DNA of 6,623 nt from an uncultured Curtobacterium sp. (GTDB taxonomy: Bacteria; Actinomycetota; Actinomycetes; Actinomycetales; Microbacteriaceae), in the NCBI GenBank assembly GCA_913774725.1, contig CAJYIG010000180.1:1-6623 (forward strand), written 5' to 3'. The notes beneath the pieces were generated by a model. That model was not told where the DNA came from. It saw only the letters and a program-made list of their open reading frames with translations, and did not search any database. Below are positions 4,763-6,623 of this stretch, in pieces; position 1 is the stretch's first letter, and each line of letters opens with the position of its first letter. The position numbers were made by a program, and so were the translations under genes.

Positions 4763-6623
4763 GTGGTGGACAAGCAGCGCCGACGACGCAGCGCAGCCAA
4801 GCTCGCGCTCGGATCGGCACTCGTGGGAACCGCGGTGCTCGCGTCGTGCAACGTCGCGAACGCATCGCTCTGGTACCCGCACGACCCGTACATCTACACG
4901 GTGAACAACAGCACCGTCGCGTACAGCGAGGGTGGGACCGACTACTTCCAGGTCGACGAGTGGAACGTGACCTTCTCGGTCAACACCGACCCGGGTGACC
5001 TGCGCATCCTCGACGCCGAGACGCACGAGGTCCTGTGCGAGGTCCCGGCGTACGTCTTCGCGGACAGCGGCGGATGCAACGCGTGGCTGTCGCCGGGCGA
5101 GCACCGTGTCGTCGCGTCGGTGACCTCGGACGGCGAGACGAAGACCTCGGGACCCGCCGTGGTGCAGTCGTTCGCTGAGGAGGACCCGGACGACGGCAAG
5201 GCCCCGCAGCCGCTGACCGTGGCCGACACCGCCCCGGGCGCCCGGCACAACCGCACCGCGGTGACCTTCGCCGGGCAGCCCGGCGACCGGTACGTGCTGC
5301 GCAACACGAAGAACCAGGTCGACTGGTCGGGCACGGTCCCGGAGTCGGGTCGCTTCACGCACGACCTCCGCACGGGCTACGACACGATCTCCGAGCAGGT
5401 GCAGACCGAGCGGTCGGGCAAGCGGACCGTGGAGACGCTGCAGATCGTCGGCAACCCGCGCCCGCCGGTGGACGCGAAGCCGCTCGAGCTCGTCTCGTCG
5501 AAGAAGGCCGGTGACGGCTTCGACTACGTGGTGCGGGGGACCCCGGACGCGTCCTACTCGCTCGAGGGCAACGACTACCAGGACGACAACAAGGGCGACG
5601 TCCCGGCCGACGGTCTCATCCGCGGGCACGTGCGCTCGCTGTTCGACCGCCAGACGGTGTACTGGACGACCAACGGCGACGGGGAGCACGGCATCCACGG
5701 CTCCTTCGTCCTGACCGACCAGGCGACCGACCCGGAGGAGCCGGGCAACCCCGACGAGCCCGGCGACCCGGGCGACCCCGGCAACCCGGGCGAACCCGGT
5801 GATCCCGGCGACCCGGGCAACCCCGGTGACCCCGGCGACCCCGGCGACCCCGGTGACGAGACGGCGGAGCCCGTCGTCGCGAACCCGAACCCCGGCGAGA
5901 CCGACCCCGGGTTCACCGGCCCGGCACCCCAGCCCGTCGTCGCGAACCCGAACCCCGGCCTCGTCGACCCGGGCTTCGGGGTGCAGCAGCCGGTACGGGT
6001 CGTCGAGACCACCCCGGGCCGCTCCGCCGGCACGACCGTCGTGACCCTCGCGGGCCCCGCGGGACTCGGCTGGTCGCTGGGCGCCGAGGACGGCAGTTTC
6101 GGGGCGTACGGGCGCTTCGACGACGCCGGCCGCTCCACCTTCGAGGTCCACGACCTCGAGGAAGGCGAGGAGCGCGCCGCCCAGGTGCGCGTCTTCGAGG
6201 CCCTACGGGAGCAGACCTCGACCGTCACGATCACGGGCAACCCGCGCAAGGCGATCGTTGCCCAGGACATCGAGCTCGTCGACGCGAAGACCGACGCGTC
6301 GGGCACCGAGGTCACGGTGAAGGGCACCCCGGGTGCGTTCTACAGCCTGCACCAGCACAACTCGCTCCACAAGACCTCGGGGACCGTCCCCGAGGACGGC
6401 CTGGTGCACTGGAAGCTCCAGCCGGTGCCCTCCGGCCAGGCTCCGGCGTTCTCGTGGCAGACGCGCGGTGACGACCTCAACACGCTCTTCGGCAACATCA
6501 CCGTCCAGCAGCCGGTCGTCGCGGACCCGAACCCCGGCGAGACCGACCCCGGCTTCACCGGCCCGGCACCCCAGCCGGTCGTGGCGGACCCGAACCCCGG
6601 CGAGACCGACCCCGGGTTCACCG
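4763..6623 (+). CDS. Large exported modular cell-surface protein with collagen-like and Pro-rich repeat linkers, 3' end outside window
   Basis: Only the first 620 codons are present; the frame is open to the window edge. The GTG at 4763 follows AAGGAG by six bases. Layout: basic N-terminus with four Arg (6-9), hydrophobic core 14-28, then either a lipobox LASC with Cys29 or signal peptidase I cleavage after VANA (34). Next is an N-terminal domain, about 35-140, with Cys92 and Cys105 as a possible disulfide. Domain B is at 150-234 and domain C at 240-319. A linker (320-409) holds a collagen-like Gly-X-Pro tract and PVVA repeats. Domain D (410-496) resembles B, both ending in V/T-GNPR; domain E (500-581) resembles C, sharing ELV, GTPxAxYSL and VPxDGL. 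A second PVVA-repeat linker runs from 583 on. The domains look like beta-sandwich, Ig-like folds. Function is unknown; adhesion or envelope scaffolding is inference. Any anchor would be in the missing C-terminus. Confidence 0.85.
   Translation, partial: MVDKQRRRRSAAKLALGSALVGTAVLASCNVANASLWYPHDPYIYTVNNSTVAYSEGGTDYFQVDEWNVTFSVNTDPGDLRILDAETHEVLCEVPAYVFADSGGCNAWLSPGEHRVVASVTSDGETKTSGPAVVQSFAEEDPDDGKAPQPLTVADTAPGARHNRTAVTFAGQPGDRYVLRNTKNQVDWSGTVPESGRFTHDLRTGYDTISEQVQTERSGKRTVETLQIVGNPRPPVDAKPLELVSSKKAGDGFDYVVRGTPDASYSLEGNDYQDDNKGDVPADGLIRGHVRSLFDRQTVYWTTNGDGEHGIHGSFVLTDQATDPEEPGNPDEPGDPGDPGNPGEPGDPGDPGNPGDPGDPGDPGDETAEPVVANPNPGETDPGFTGPAPQPVVANPNPGLVDPGFGVQQPVRVVETTPGRSAGTTVVTLAGPAGLGWSLGAEDGSFGAYGRFDDAGRSTFEVHDLEEGEERAAQVRVFEALREQTSTVTITGNPRKAIVAQDIELVDAKTDASGTEVTVKGTPGAFYSLHQHNSLHKTSGTVPEDGLVHWKLQPVPSGQAPAFSWQTRGDDLNTLFGNITVQQPVVADPNPGETDPGFTGPAPQPVVADPNPGETDPGFT
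5744..5860 (+). repeat. Collagen-like Gly-X-Pro tract (9-bp period) inside the surface protein
   Basis: Residues 328-366 are 13 consecutive triplets, of which 12 begin with Gly. After one interruption (DEP at 331-333) ten G-X-P triplets follow without a break, with X being Asp, Asn or Glu, and a final GDE. This is the collagen repeat pattern with Pro fixed in the third position. Codons vary between triplets (GGC/GGT, CCC/CCG, GAC/GAT), so the tract is not a fresh slippage product. Ten triplets is short for a stable triple helix, so it may be a stiff acidic linker. Confidence 0.85.
5867..5980 (+). repeat. 63-bp (21-residue) PVVA-type repeats, linker 1: one full and one partial, diverged copy
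   Basis: The repeat unit reads (E/Q)PVVA(N/D)PNPG followed by ETDPGFTGPAP. The full copy spans 5867-5929; the second copy starts at 5930 and keeps QPVVANPNPG, then changes to LVDPGFG before domain D begins. The unit is Pro/Gly-rich with acidic residues and is expected to be extended and surface exposed. Confidence 0.9.
6509..6623 (+). repeat. 63-bp PVVA-type repeats, linker 2: one full and one copy cut by the window edge
   Basis: The full copy is at 6509-6571 and a second at 6572-6623, where the window ends after 52 of 63 bases. Compared base by base, the copy at 6509 differs from the linker 1 copy at 5867 at four of 63 positions, and from its own neighbour at two of 52. Further copies may continue beyond the edge. 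Confidence 0.9.

Noticed and set aside
4706..6151. A 481-codon minus-strand open frame opposite the surface protein
   Set aside because: Val/Arg-rich shadow with repeats mirroring the plus-strand tract; no supported start or domain.
5575..6327. A minus-strand open frame with GSPGSPGLPG repeats resembling collagen
   Set aside because: It is the antisense image of the real Gly-X-Pro tract on the plus strand. The plus frame has a ribosome site, a signal peptide and coherent domains.
1..6623. Defence, mobile or CRISPR-type system
   Set aside because: No transposase, integrase, regularly spaced palindromic repeats, toxin-antitoxin pair or nuclease motifs could be found. The only regular repeats are in-frame protein repeats of the surface gene.

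Overview
The window is G+C-rich actinobacterial DNA. The codon use is strongly C/G-ending, the ribonucleotide reductase operon is of the class Ib nrdHIE type, and some genes look leaderless. Overall style suggests a Microbacteriaceae member such as Curtobacterium; that assignment is inference from family resemblance, not from a marker gene.

Left part (1-1721, minus strand): an aerobic class Ib ribonucleotide reductase operon in the order nrdH, nrdI, nrdE. NrdE runs off the left edge. A strong hairpin directly follows the nrdH stop. Two NrdR-box-like palindromes, 32 bp apart, lie about 120-170 bp upstream of nrdH. Next to them is a cluster of DnaA-box-like TCCACA/TGTGGA motifs (1735-1886). Together these suggest combined nucleotide-sensing and replication-linked control of dNTP supply.

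Middle part (1930-4645): a probably leaderless 12-helix MFS transporter (+). It converges through a long G+C-rich hairpin on a small secreted protein of unknown function (-). Divergent from the latter is a probably leaderless aldo/keto reductase (+) with an intact catalytic tetrad. These three genes show no obvious shared pathway.

Right part (4646-6623): after a short AT-rich promoter-like stretch comes a large exported protein with a GTG start and a strong AAGGAG site, still open at the right edge after 620 codons. It has a signal peptide with a possible lipobox and an N-terminal domain. A two-domain module follows and then recurs in diverged form. The modules are separated by a collagen-like Gly-X-Pro tract and by 21-residue PVVA-type repeats that are nearly identical at DNA level. 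This cell-envelope protein is the least explained and most interesting object here.

I saw no tRNA, rRNA, CRISPR array, insertion sequence or defence system.
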